Shown: positions 1 to 11,660 of the stretch, piece by piece
Numbering within the stretch: position 1 is the first letter of the stretch
Layout: the number at the start of each line of letters is the position of its first letter
NCBI GenBank assembly: GCA_947652115.1
Contig: OX393565.1
Coordinates: 22,862,212-22,926,211 of the forward strand
Direction: 5' to 3'
DNA from: Blastomussa wellsi
Lineage: Eukaryota > Cnidaria > Anthozoa > Scleractinia > Plerogyridae
Length of the DNA stretch: 64,000 bases
The notes under the pieces: model-generated
Seen by the model: the letters and a program-made list of their open reading frames with translations, nothing else
Databases searched by the model: none
What the model was told of the DNA's origin: nothing
Position numbers and translations under genes: made by a program

Positions 1-85
1 ATGCTCTCCAGCCTCATTTTGCTAAGAATGACTTTATAATTATGTTGACTGTTATTCAATTGTCTCGCATTTTTTCATTACACAG

Positions 86-2068
86 ACAACTCATTTATTT
101 CACCGGAGTTACAGGCAATATTTGAGAGAGTTCGTGACAGTGCAGACTTCATGCCACATTGGCAGTTGGAGGTTGGTCTATTTTGAAGTGTCAATATACC
201 GAGTAATTTATTTAGCATCTTGTAGTATGGGGTGCCTGATTAGAAGAATCTTGTCAATATCGTGGATAATGCTTTGAAAACTTGGCCTTAAATGCACAGT
301 TTAGTTTCACTCTTTCAGATGAAGAAAAGTCCAGTTTGTTAATTCCAAATTTAACTAAGGTAGTTGCAGCTGCTGATGAGAGCATTGTACTGCAAATGTT
401 CATGATGCCTGAGGGGATTTTGTGAGGGTGTTCTGTAGGAGGAGTTGGTTGCTGATGAAAGTGGGAGCCGTGGGTATTTTTTATCATTTTTTTCTTTCGC
501 TGTATTGATATAATTAAAGCAAACTTGTTAATGTTTAACTTTATAAATAAGTTGATTTTTGGCCTTGCAGAAAGTTCTTGTCAAGGAACTGGGAGCTGAT
601 TGGCGTGACAAAGTTTTAGAGTTTGATGATAAGCCTTTTGCTGCAGCATCCATTGGTCAGGTCCACAGGGGAGTGCTCAAAGATGGACGGCCTGTGGCTA
701 TAAAGATTCAGGTAAATTTTATGCATAAACTGGCTACGGTCTATTTGCAAGGTTGAGTTCATGTAGGATCAATTAAAGGTACTTGAGACCCAAATTAATT
801 TCATTACTAAAAAAAATGTGGGGTCTCTTTCCTCAGTCTGCCACTAGAGAGTGCACAGGGTCTTATAGAGAATTAAGAATACCTGTAGTATAGAGTTTAA
901 TAATGGCGAGGACATTGGCTGTGGGGGAGTGGAGACCCTTCTTCCTTACATCTATGCTGGGAATCTACTAGGCATCAGAAAATGGGTTGCATCTTGCGCC
1001 ATGCAAAGATCCACTGAAGTTGAACCAGACGGCTTGTTAGTAGCTCACCAATCCTGAAAACTCTTTGAACTGGAGAAGATTGGTTAACAATCTGTGTATG
1101 CTCTTTAAGCAAGGTAGGTTAAGTCTGCGTACAAGACAAGTGGCCCATCAGGCCAGAACTTATCCAGTTTTCCTTAGCATGAACTGACTTGGAGTATATC
1201 TACTAACCCTGAATGGAATACAAGTCCATCACAGGTTACCCCCAACATTAAATTTGGATTACCCGTTTATATACTGCGCCTCCCTTTGAAGTAACTCATC
1301 TATTATTATTCATCTCCAATCAGTATCCTGGAGTTGGGGAAAGTATCGACAGTGATATCAATAACTTGATGACAGTGTTGAAAGTCAGTAATCTTTTACC
1401 AGAAGGTAATATTTTAAAGTACCTATTGCCCCCCCCCCCCCCCATTCTGCCCCCACCCCACCACCATTGCTGCCACCCCAGGATTGAGTGTCATTTTTGG
1501 GAGAGAGAGAGAGAGACGGTGTAGTGGTTTCAGTAAGGGTCAGGCACCAGGCAGATTGACTGGCTGCAGGCATAACTTTACCCTGTTGTCTTCAATCCCG
1601 GGCTTTTACTACACCTTCATTTGTAAAGAACATATTCAGCCATATGCCTAGGTGCCAAATCCGGATGCCCTTCTGTTATCCTGAGAGGCGAGAGATCCTC
1701 TCTTGTTGTGGATCTAATGCTGACAGATACTGCAACGCATGTACATGTACCAGACAGTTACAGCTTACAAAAAATTGCATACTCTACTATGTAGAGAGCT
1801 CTGCAGTTCCGTACACTTTATCTTCCTATTCATGAATGTCACAATCTAATGTATCAGTATAATTGCTGACAATTTTGTCCCTGTTTTTAAAAGGGTTGTA
1901 TGCAGATAATGCCATTGATGTAGCTCGTCGGGAGATGGCTTGGGAAGTTGATTATCTCAGAGAGGCCAAGAATGCACAGCACTTTAGGTGGGCCAGTCTG
2001 AGTTCAAGATAATTATTAATCTGCAGCTTTCATTAACCCTTTAAGCCCCAAGGGGTCTCCCTTTGACA

Positions 2069-2110
<42 letters not shown>

Positions 2111-2183
2111 CACTCTTGGGGAGTAAAGGGTTAAGGGAGATAGTTTTTTAACCCTTTAAGCCCCAAGGGGTCTCCCTTTGACA

Positions 2184-2225
<42 letters not shown>

Positions 2226-5200
2226 CACTCTTGGGGAGTAAAGGGTTAAGAGCAGTAATTTTCCCTCAGAAATGTGAAACTAGGGTCTCAACTGGTCAGG
2301 TGGGATGAAATTGAAGAGTTTAGAGCCATATTTATTTATTATTTTATTTATGGCAATGGTGTCTGGCAAAAGTGATGTTGGGAAGATCATGGCCGAAAGG
2401 TGTCATTGATATTTACCTTTGCCTGTCTGTGGTCATTCCTTCTTCTTTTTTTACTAAATGCAGACTATTTATAGCATTTTATGTGTAGTTATTGTCAAGG
2501 TCAAGACTGTTACGTTTTCTCTTCAGAGTACTGTTACAAGACATGCCTGAGTTTTATGTACCCGAGGTTATTGAAGACCTCACATCTAAACAAGTGCTGA
2601 CTACAGAGCTGATAGAGGGTACATCACTTGACAAGATTGAAAATCCAGACAAGGACACCATCAGCAAGGTACTGAAAGCTCTGCAGATGAGGCATTTATT
2701 TTGCTTCAGAACAGCCTTGATAGTAGTCCATTGAATGTGACCTTTTTTTGATAGAAACACTGTAATCACTTTTCATGAACTCTTCGGGTGATTTTGAAGT
2801 AAATATTATATATCAAATTTCAAAGACAATGTCTCATCACTTACCCAAAAGTGAAGAAGAGGGTTGGAAATATCACACACAGAAGAGAAATTTTTGACGA
2901 ACTTCGAGGTGTTTGGAAATGTGTTGAAATAAATGTTCTCCCAAGTGTTTAATATATCTTCTAAATCGAAACTAAAACCATGGAGAAAAGAAAAAATATA
3001 ATGGTAAAAATCTATGCTAATTAAGATCAGATTTCCAAACCACGGTCACGGTTCTGATTCCCTTTGTTTTAACTTTGAGAAAATCCCTCTTTTCCACTGA
3101 AGTGAAACTTTCATTGACTACAATGAACAATGTTTGTACACAAACAGTACACCGTGTCTACTAGAAATTAATCTGTGCCTTCAATTTGCGCTGTTAAAGT
3201 TTAGGAGACCTGTAGAACTGCATGATTATCATCATGTAATGCAAACCCTTCTGTTGACTGTCTTGTTTGTTTTTCTTTTCTTTATTGTGTTTCAGTTGTG
3301 CTTAAACATCCTCAGACTGTGCTTGAAGGAAGTGTTTGAGTTCAGATTTATGCAGACAGACCCCAATTGGTCCAATTTCTTCTTTGATCCTGTCACTGAA
3401 AAGGTTTGTTCTACATGTACAATACCTTCACCAAAAGAGAGCTTAAGTCTGTTACAATCCTATGTTTTGTACCTGAACTTCGTGCGTAGTGCGATGTGAC
3501 TACCCCTCCCTACCCAGGGCTCTGGATAGGATACTAGTCCGTTGTAGTCTACCTCTCCCACCCCACCCTCGTGTTGCCCAAATAATTATTTTTCCAGCTT
3601 GTTTTTATTTTTACGTGTGACAGCAAACGTCTTGCCTAAGAGCGCAATTCAACGATGCCTGAGCCAAAGCTCAAACCTGAACCTACAAAATCATAATGAC
3701 TGCTCTATAGTTCTAATGAAAAATGTGGATTTACCAGCCAATCAGATGGAAAATGAGTTTCAACATGTACATGATTTGGAAGAAGTGCAACCTTTTATCA
3801 CTCATTCTGCTTCTTAGATATTTTTTCATTGAAGTTTAAATTGTAAAACAATTTTTTGTTTCAGATTTGTCTTCTTGATTTTGGAGCTTCTCGTTCTTAT
3901 GACAAGAAATTTGTAGACAAATATATCAAGGTGAGTGTGAACACCATCCCTTGCCCACTTGTTTGCCGCCCTAGCAGGTACGTGGTACAATGTAAAGTTG
4001 TAAAAAACTGTCAACTGAAGCCCTGAAGATGACTTGAATATCTTTTATAAAAATTTCTTTGGCCTTGTAAATATTTTTATCGTTTTATAAAAAGCGAATG
4101 TTACATTATCGACAACTGTCAACTACAGACAAAAGTGTTGAGAAGCTTTGCACCTTTTTCCTCCCCTCCCCTCCCCTCCCCTCCCCTCCCCTATTCAATG
4201 TTGAGCCCACTAGCAACCTTTTTCGTACAAGATTGTAAAGTGAGATTCCAACATTGATGGGGGGAGGGGGGGTCCTAAAATAGTGTAGTATTATTGTTTT
4301 CTAAGTTGGAATCAAAAGTTACTGTAACCGGGTATATCTTTACAGCCTGCCCAACTACTTTTGTCTGTGGTTGTACAGTAGTTGTCCGATCTGTGTCCCC
4401 AAGCGCTCTGCACGCTACTCGTGCCTATATTTTTAACATTGTTTCGGTTATCAATGTAGATAATCCGCGGTGCAGCCATTGGAGACCGGAAAATGGTGAT
4501 TGACAACTCAATTGGCCTGGGATTTCTTACTGGATATGAGTCTAAGGTAAGTGAGCGTGTTAAAAGAATCAATCTTGCAACCTCGTTCCCAGGGTCTCTC
4601 TATTCCCGCCCCCTGACAAAGATTTGCGAAAACTGTCACTTGTTGCCCAACTGTCATCAGTACGAAATTGTTGAAATCGAATCTCAGACATTCGTTTGCT
4701 CAGGTGTAATGTTGCCTAGTGATTATGGAGTAGTAGGAAGATCAAGGCTCTTGATTGCTATACGTTTCATTTACGCTTACGCACGTGCACGCCAAAATTA
4801 AACCAAGCTTTAAAAGGCTTAGGGTGCGTTTCTTTAAAAAGTCCAAGATTTTATTCTTAAATCCGAAAACGGATTTTGCGTTTCTTTATTAAACAGATTT
4901 GTGAGTGATCTTGGAGTGATCTTGGTTTTTTTAAGAAGCGCACCCTCAGTTTTACTCTGCGATCGAGTGAGCTTACATTTGTGGAACGGTGAAGTAAGTA
5001 AACCTTGGTAAGCAATTCTTATGCACTCAGTCTTGATGGGTACCTGTAATGACAGAAAAGCTACCCTTCTTTGAAAGGAATAGCTTTATATATTCATTCC
5101 TGTGAATGTGCTAAGATAATAATTTCTTCCCTGGCTGTTTCGTGTAAAGCGCTCCTTTTTGTTTTAACAGCTTAAACGTCCAACTAACGAGTCTGTAGAT

Positions 5201-5594
5201 CTCTTCCCTGAGAAGACCGATCTCGAGAGTGTGGCGAAAATGGAGCCTACTCCTACTCATAAAATAATTACACAATTCAATTTATTTGATAATTTGCTTT
5301 CTGTCTTTGTTGTATATTTAGGTGATGACCGACGCACACGCAGACGCAGTGATGATTCTCGGAGAACCTTTCGCCAGCAACGAGCCGTTTGATTTTCAGT
5401 CCCAGGACACCACCAGACGCATCAAGGAACTCCTGCCAATCATGCTACGTCATCGCCTGTCCCCACCCCCCGAGGAAACGTACTCGCTGCACCGAAAAAT
5501 GTCTGGTTCGTTTTTGCTGTGTGCAAAAATGGGCGGGTCTATCGAGTGCAAGCCTCTGTTTGACGAAATATGGGAAAAGTACAAGTTTGAGTGA
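86..5594 (+). CDS. COQ8: COQ8/ADCK3-type atypical kinase, C-terminal part (5' truncated by window edge)
   Basis: Mitochondrial atypical kinase/ATPase of the UbiB/ADCK family, needed for coenzyme Q biosynthesis. Nine exons, all GT-AG with continuous frame: 86-171, 571-711, 1324-1405, 1894-1987, 2527-2668, 3296-3403, 3865-3930, 4460-4546, 5322-5594 (stop TGA). About 359 residues are visible. Family hallmarks seen: the Ala-rich nucleotide loop [13 protein letters not shown] in exon 2, the lysine strand VAIKIQ followed by YPGV at the exon 2/3 junction, the catalytic-loop equivalent [12 protein letters not shown] in exon 6, the metal-binding [11 protein letters not shown] in exon 7, and the family-typical end [18 protein letters not shown] in exon 9. 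The KxGQ motif and mitochondrial presequence must lie upstream, outside the window. COQ8A and COQ8B cannot be told apart here. Introns hold a SINE fragment (near 1108) and two copies of a 102-bp MITE. No frameshift is seen, so the gene looks intact. Confidence 0.93.
1108..1285 (-). repeat. tRNA-derived SINE family A, 3' half
   Basis: Lies in a COQ8 intron. It shares the blocks 'gtggcccatcaggccrgarctta' to 'agtccatcacaggttaccccc' and 'cccgtttata' with the fuller minus-strand copies at 27690 and 50998. The tRNA-like head is missing, which is usual for an old truncated copy. Confidence 0.55.
2033..2134. mobile_element. 102-bp MITE, copy 1
   Basis: Begins TTAACCCTTTAAGCCCCAAG and ends CTTGGGGAGTAAAGGGTTAA, imperfect terminal inverted repeats of about 20 bp. 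Internally it carries two copies of 'agacagagtaaaatc'-like sequence. It has no coding capacity and lies in the COQ8 intron between 1987 and 2527. Confidence 0.7.
2148..2249. mobile_element. 102-bp MITE, copy 2 (identical to copy 1)
   Basis: Appears base-for-base identical to the element at 2033-2134, in the same orientation, 13 bp downstream. Either a local tandem duplication that included the spacer or a second insertion. Confidence 0.7.
4155..4193. repeat. (CTCCC)n microsatellite
   Basis: About seven uninterrupted CTCCC units in the COQ8 intron between 3930 and 4460. Confidence 0.85.
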
Positions 5595-5864
5595 ACAATA
5601 CCGTACGGGAATAACTGACAGGAAAGTACAACATTGTCAAGGTTAAAGAACTCTTTTAGCACCAACAAGCTGTCGGTTTGTTTAATGGTAGACAGATTGA
5701 AAAAGATATCCTTCCCTTCCAGTAAATGCAGATAAGTAAGGAACAAACAACCAATAGCACTTGTAACTCAAATCGTAACCTGTTCAAAGACCTTCAGATC
5801 TATTGCTTAGGTCCAGCAACCCTACACTTCATCAGTCATGTATCAACCATTGTTCATGGGCAAC

Positions 5865-6343
5865 ATGGCGTGCCTATTATCTGCCAACATTGCCCAACCA
5901 TGGCGTTCCCATGATCTACCATCATTGCCCTAACCATGGCGTGCCCATGATCTGCCAACATTGCGCTAACCATGGCGTTCCCATCATCTGCCATCATTGC
6001 CCCAACCATGGTGTTCCCATGATCTACCATCATTGCCCCAGCCATGGCGTTCCCATGATCTGCCATCATTGCCCCAACCATGGCGTTCCCATGATCTGCC
6101 ATCGTTACCCGAACCATGGTGTTCCCATGATCTGCTAACATTGCCCCAACCATGGCGTTCCCATGATATGCCATCATTTTCCCAACCATGGCGTTCCCAT
6201 GATCTGCCATCGTTACCCGAACCATGGCGTTCCCATGATCTGCCAACATTGCCCCAACCATGGCGTTCCCATGATCTGCTAACATTGCCCCAGCCCTGGC
6301 GTTCCCATGATCTGCCAACATTGCCCCAACCATGGCTGCCCAT
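5865..6343. repeat. 36-bp minisatellite, about 13 units
   Basis: The unit is roughly CCATGGCGTTCCCATGATCT plus a 16-nt variable part (GCCATCATTGCCCCAA and variants). The period of 36 is a multiple of three, so long open frames run through it on both strands (12-residue repeats). These are by-products: no family is recognised and no splice or start context supports them. It starts about 270 bp after the COQ8 stop and may lie in its 3' UTR, since no AATAAA was found before it. Confidence 0.9.
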
Positions 6344-8272
6344 AATATGTCAACCTGCTCAAGCCATTGTGTGTCAAGTTGTCCCTGTTACCTAACTCCT
6401 TGAGCCAAAGTGGCACATAAGCCCTCAATGGAACATTAAGTGATGGAAAATGATGACTTCAGGCTTCTCTTTTTGAACGTGCTTAAAAACTGGACGAGGA
6501 AATACTCTTTAATTACGTGGAATCGTTCTCTGAAGACCAATATTGTTTGAATAGAAAAGACCATTAATTAGCTGGTAAAATGGACATTTGTAAATATACT
6601 GTGTAATCCTTGAAATTTGCGTCCGTAACTTTGTGTGTTTTATTTTTGTTGACCTCTAAAGAACAAATTTAGCGTTTATCGTTGGCGTTTTCAGTTTTTG
6701 TCGAACTTTAAATAACTGAACAGAGCGATTTTTTAAGCCATGAAACGCGCGCTCAAAATTTCGTGATCGCTGTTTTTGAAGTATTCTGCCCACAAAAACC
6801 GCCTGCTCTGCAGGCTATTAGTGTCAAGTTGTTAGAACTACACAAAACAAAACGATGGAATTAATCGAAATTAATGTTCAATAGTAGTTGTGGTCACATC
6901 AACGCCACTATCTGCAGTTAGTTCTGGCTAGACTTAAGTACTTGCTGACTCATTGCGGCCGCACAAACGCGCGCAGTTAGGAGCACGTAAGTTATCTGTG
7001 GGAGAATTTTTTGAACAAACGAGAACATTATCTCATGGTTTGGACACGTTTGCGAAATTTGCAGGATCAGCTAGTAAATTAATTCTTAGACGTCAGCTTA
7101 ACCTGTACTACACTGACAATTATCAGTCATTCGTGAACAAAGTGAGAACATAAAATTTGAACTCGTATGTACAAACTTGAGGCTTTGTCATCCACATTTA
7201 TTCGATAGTTGCCCGATTGTTTTGACAAAACTGAAAACAGATGACTGGATTTCGTCGTTTATAGGTCATTCGCTTCTGTGTTAGACCCAAAGCCGTAGGC
7301 ATTTAAGATTGTTTGAGAATTGAGATTATTCCACAAAGTAACGAATTATAATTTGAAAACACGCAAAGCCGGAGGAGGAATACATTTTTCACTTGATGTC
7401 CTGTTCGTCATGACGTCCGAGCTGACCACTAACCATTAACCACTAACCTATCTATCTGTAGACGCACCCTTAGAGCTGGAAGATCAATTCATGACAAGAA
7501 ATATTTATCGAAAAGCGTGCGTTTGGATGTGTACAAGAAGCTAAATAATTTATGTAAGACAACAAGCTACTCAGACTTTTGAATCAGTCAGCATATCAAT
7601 CTATGTGATTTTTGTCTGGTTTTACACATGATTTGACGTCCACGGAATGATAGTGTTAGCGAAACACAAAAGCTGATCATTACTGTCATATTTTAGAAGT
7701 ACGTTACCCATTCGGTAAAGTTTTATTTTGCTGTAGTTAGGCAACTGTTTTAAGAAGTTTTACGGACGGCAACAGTTGAATGAAGCTGAACTTTCAGGGA
7801 ATTCGGGCCATGCCTCTTCAGTAAAAGTCAACTATCTTGTGGTCTTTACCCATTTCTGTTATCATAGTAATAACGAAGGTATTCTATCTTATTCTAGTAC
7901 ATGCACTGTGCACTTTTTTCTCTAATTTATAAGAACGTCTGATTTTTAATCTGACGCTAAACCGAGACTGGATGTTCTTATTTTTTTACTTGAGGCTTAC
8001 AAACCCATTCTTTTTAGGTTCTACTCAAGTTGGCTCTGATTATAGGGAAGATATTTGTTTACAAACATTGCCACCAAGTTAAACAAAGAGTTCTTTGTTT
8101 AATCAGCCAGTAGTTTTGTGGTTGGCACATTTAATAACAATGGATGACGTCACTAATATCTTTCTTTTTGGAAATTCCTTTAATTATGTTGATTTTTAGA
8201 AAAATATACTTAATATTTCAGATATATACTTGAGGAGAGGTAAACAAATCCTTCAGGGTATCACCATATAAA
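6344..8272. other. Intergenic stretch upstream of TPR-CHAT gene 1
   Basis: No gene recognised. Near the right end 'cttaatatttcag' (ending 8221) is a good splice acceptor 51 bp before the ATG of the TPR gene. An in-frame TGA follows at 8231, so any exon joined there would be 5' UTR only. The promoter and first exon of the TPR gene probably lie in this stretch but could not be located. Confidence 0.5.
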
Positions 8273-11200
8273 ATGACGGAAAATAATTCAGATATTATTG
8301 AATTCCACAAGCAAGGCCTTAAAAATGCAAGAGAAGTTGGTGACAGAGCTGCAGAAGGAGTTGCCTATAGAAAGCTTGGCAATATTTGCAATGCACTAGG
8401 TGAATTCAAGGAGGCAATAGAGTACCACAAAAAGCATCTCAGCATTGCCATAGAAGTGGGAGACAGGGCTGGACAAGGAAGTGCCTATAGTTATCTAGGA
8501 AACGCTTTTCATAGTCTTGGCGATTTGAAAAATGCCATAGAGTACCACAAGAAAGATCTTGCCATTGCCAAAGAAATTGGAGATAGGGATGGAGAAGGAC
8601 GAGCCTGTTGCAATGTTGGAAATGCTTATCATAGTCTCGGTGATTTTAAGCAAGCCATAGAATTCCATAACCTAGACCTTAGCATTGTTTTAGAATTGGG
8701 GGACAGGGGTGGCGAAGGAATGGCCTATTGCAATCTTGGAAATGCTTATCACAGCCTGGGGGATTTTAAGCAAGCCATTGACTACCACAAGCAATCTCTA
8801 AGTATTGCGAAAGAATTTGGAAATCTGATTGAAGAAGGACGTGCGTACGGTAATCTTGGCATTTCTTACGACAGGCTCGGCAATACAACTCAAGCCATAG
8901 AATACCATAAGCAAGATCTTAGCATTGCAAAAGAACTGGGGGATAGGGCTGCCGAAGGAGGGGCCTATTGCAATCTTGGTAATGCTTATCAAAGTCTCGG
9001 TGACTTTCAACAATCCATAGAGTATCACAAACAGGATCTCGACATTGCCAAATGTCTGGGGGACAGGGTAGGTGAAGGACGGGCCTTTTGCAATCTTGGC
9101 AATGCTCATGACGGTCTTGGTGATTTTAAGCAACCCATAACGTACCAGAAGCAATATCTAAGCGTAGCCAAAGAGGTGAGTGATAGGGCTGGAGAAGGAT
9201 GTGCTTATTGCAACCTTGGAAACGCCTATGATAGTCTCGGTGATTTTAAGCAGGCCATAAAATACCACGAGCAAGATCTTAACATTGCTAAAGAAATCGG
9301 CGACAGGGATGGTGAAGGAGCTGCTTATGGCAATCTTGGCAATGCATATGATGGTCTCGGTAATTTTAACCAAGCCATTGAGTACCACAAGAAAAATCTT
9401 TGTATTGCCCAAGAAGTGGGAGACAGAGCTGGAGAAGGGCGTGCACATGGCAATCTTGGCCACGCTTATCATAGTCTGCACGATTTTGAAGAAGCCTTGG
9501 AACACCACATGCAACGTCTACACATTGCCAAAGAAGTTGGGGACAGGGCTGGAGAAGGATGTGCTTATGGAAATCTTGGGAAAGCTTATAACAGTCTCGG
9601 TAATTGTAAGCAAGCCATAGAGTACCACAAGCAAGAACTTAGTATTGCCAAAGAAATCGGGGATAGGGCTGGGGAAGGTCGTGCCTGTGGAAACCTTGGG
9701 AGTGCTTATCGCAGTTTAGGGGACTTAAGTAAAGCGGTAGAGTACCACAAGCAGCACCTTAGCATTGCCAAAGAAGTTGGAGACATGGTTGGACAAGGAG
9801 ATGCCTGTTACTCCGTGGCTTGTGATTTTGAATCCTCTGGCTCACTAGCTGAAGCTGTTGAGTTTTACCATTCCAGCGTAGAAAAATATGATACCACGAG
9901 AGCTCTTCTTCAGTCTGAAGATGAGTGGAAAATAAGCTTTCGTAATCAGTATCAGAATGCTTACGCTGCTCTGTGGAGAACTCTCTTAAGGAATGGAAAT
10001 GTTATCGATGCTTTGTGTGCTGCTGAGCGAGGAAGAGCACAGGGTTTAATGGATGTCCTCAAAGTGCAATATGGCTTCAACGTATTGCCTTATAGTTCGT
10101 TTCTATCATCTAACGTCACAGCGTCCACGATAGTAACAGATATAACCGAGCAAATTGTTTTTTCAGCAGTGGAAGGCAGCACCATAAATTTCTGGGTCCT
10201 CTGCAAGTCAAACAAAATTCATTTTAGACAAAAGAAATTTGCTGATAAAAGTACGCACGAAGACGCTGCGACCCACGTAGAGCATTTAATGAAAAACGTA
10301 TTCCAGGAAAATGGGATTGGTGTTCGTGTTCAGTGCGAAAATCGTTCATTGGATGAGCTAGGAGGTGAATTACCTCCCAGTGAAGAATCTGCCCAGGAAA
10401 CACTACATTCATTACACAACAAGAACAATCCATTGCGTCTCTTGTACGACTATATTATTGGTCCTATTGCAGACTTACTTCAAGGTGACGAAGTAATCAT
10501 TGTTCCGGATGGTGCATTATGTTTGACACCCTATGCTGCATTTGTAGATAATAATTCAAGATACCTAGGTGAATCTTTTAGGATCCGCACGCTTCCATCG
10601 TTGATGAGTTTAAAGGTGATCGTAGATTCGCCTGAGGACTACCACAAAAAGAGCGGAGTACTGCTGGTTGGAGATCCATGCTTGGACGACATCACCAGCA
10701 AACGAGGGAGACCCATTTTACCGCAGCTGCAATATGCCAGAAAAGAAGTTATGATGATAGGAGAAATTCTTAATGCCACAACTCTCACTGGAAGACAGGC
10801 AACTAAAGAGGAGGTCCTAAAGCGAATCACGTCCGTTGCTTTAGTCCATATTGCGGCACATGGGGATGCGAAAACTGGCGAGATCGCTTTGGCTCCAAAC
10901 CCAGGATGGACGTCCAGGATCCCTAAAAAGGAAGACTACATTTTGAAAGTTGCAGATGTGCAAGCTGTTCAGCTTCGAGCAAAGCTTGTTGTGCTTAGCT
11001 GCTGTCATACTGGTCGAGGGACGGTTACCGCTGAAGGTGTAGTGGGTATCGCGCGAGCATTTCTGGCTGCTGGTGCTCGATCAGTTCTAGTGTCGCTCTG
11101 GGCAATTGATGACGAAGCCACTATGGAGTTTATGAGAAGCTTTTACGAATGTCTGCGTCGTGGATGCAGTGCTGGTTTGGCTCTTAACCAGGCTATGAAA

Positions 11201-11299
11201 TCACTCAGACAGACAGAGAAATGTGGCGCCATTAAGTACTGGGCTCCATTTGTACTCATTGGTGACGATGTAAAGCTTCATTTTGGACCAAAAACATAA
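8273..11299 (+). CDS. TPR-CHAT protein 1 (13 TPR units + caspase-like CHAT domain)
   Basis: Single-exon coding region, 1008 residues. Residues about 8-530 are 13 tandem 40-residue TPR units (120-nt period) with consensus [20 protein letters not shown] then [20 protein letters not shown], the LGN/TTC28-like type used for protein-protein binding. Residues about 540-1008 form a CHAT domain (clan CD, caspase/separase-like). The predicted catalytic His is H863 in HIAAHGD and the Cys is C911 in LSCCHTG, both intact, with [11 protein letters not shown] and the C-terminal [12 protein letters not shown] typical of CHAT. No signal peptide or membrane segment, so probably cytosolic. An upstream acceptor at 8221 suggests a spliced 5' UTR. 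A tandem paralogue lies at 13411-15840. The function is unknown: TPRs may sense a ligand and gate the peptidase, by analogy with bacterial TPR-CHAT proteins (inference). Antisense open frames inside it are shadows of the repeat. Confidence 0.9.
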   Translation: MTENNSDIIEFHKQGLKNAREVGDRAAEGVAYRKLGNICNALGEFKEAIEYHKKHLSIAIEVGDRAGQGSAYSYLGNAFHSLGDLKNAIEYHKKDLAIAKEIGDRDGEGRACCNVGNAYHSLGDFKQAIEFHNLDLSIVLELGDRGGEGMAYCNLGNAYHSLGDFKQAIDYHKQSLSIAKEFGNLIEEGRAYGNLGISYDRLGNTTQAIEYHKQDLSIAKELGDRAAEGGAYCNLGNAYQSLGDFQQSIEYHKQDLDIAKCLGDRVGEGRAFCNLGNAHDGLGDFKQPITYQKQYLSVAKEVSDRAGEGCAYCNLGNAYDSLGDFKQAIKYHEQDLNIAKEIGDRDGEGAAYGNLGNAYDGLGNFNQAIEYHKKNLCIAQEVGDRAGEGRAHGNLGHAYHSLHDFEEALEHHMQRLHIAKEVGDRAGEGCAYGNLGKAYNSLGNCKQAIEYHKQELSIAKEIGDRAGEGRACGNLGSAYRSLGDLSKAVEYHKQHLSIAKEVGDMVGQGDACYSVACDFESSGSLAEAVEFYHSSVEKYDTTRALLQSEDEWKISFRNQYQNAYAALWRTLLRNGNVIDALCAAERGRAQGLMDVLKVQYGFNVLPYSSFLSSNVTASTIVTDITEQIVFSAVEGSTINFWVLCKSNKIHFRQKKFADKSTHEDAATHVEHLMKNVFQENGIGVRVQCENRSLDELGGELPPSEESAQETLHSLHNKNNPLRLLYDYIIGPIADLLQGDEVIIVPDGALCLTPYAAFVDNNSRYLGESFRIRTLPSLMSLKVIVDSPEDYHKKSGVLLVGDPCLDDITSKRGRPILPQLQYARKEVMMIGEILNATTLTGRQATKEEVLKRITSVALVHIAAHGDAKTGEIALAPNPGWTSRIPKKEDYILKVADVQAVQLRAKLVVLSCCHTGRGTVTAEGVVGIARAFLAAGARSVLVSLWAIDDEATMEFMRSFYECLRRGCSAGLALNQAMKSLRQTEKCGAIKYWAPFVLIGDDVKLHFGPKT

Positions 11300-11483
11300 A
11301 AGCATTGTAAGTGAACTTTGCTTCGAAACAGTTAATAATGAAAATTTGTTTGATACCCCCCTAAAACAAACCTTAATTTGCAATGGTTAGTGAACTCTTC
11401 ACTGACGCTATAGTTATAAAGCCAGGCAATCTTACATAAGCACTCAAATCAGTCAACGTTGGACCTAGAGCACTGTTGCACTG

Positions 11484-11660
11484 TTGAAAATGAAATGAAA
11501 TGAAACTTTATTGAACATTCCCAATTAATGGACACGTTATGCATAACATAATGTTATATTTGGTGACATTTGGCATTTGTAAATTATAGAACATACAAAT
11601 TTCTATAATCAGGCGTGACATCGTCCCTTTAACAGTGGAATGAAGAAAAGCCTCTCTTCA
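11484..11660 (-). mobile_element. 3' tail of a non-LTR retroposon (minus orientation)
   Basis: On the minus strand the sequence reads AATAAAGTTTCATTTCATTT, i.e. a poly(A)-signal-like end followed by short TTTCA-type tail repeats. Similar ends occur at 19122 (AATAAAGTTTATAATTCTAT) and 38908 (AATAAAGTTGATTGATTGAT). No coding region is visible and the 5' limit is undefined. Confidence 0.4.

Noticed and set aside
5865..6343. CRISPR-like array
   Set aside because: Head-to-tail units with no unique spacers; eukaryotic minisatellite.
5854..6395. Four overlapping open frames of 111-159 codons on both strands
   Set aside because: Produced by the 36-bp minisatellite, whose period is a multiple of three.
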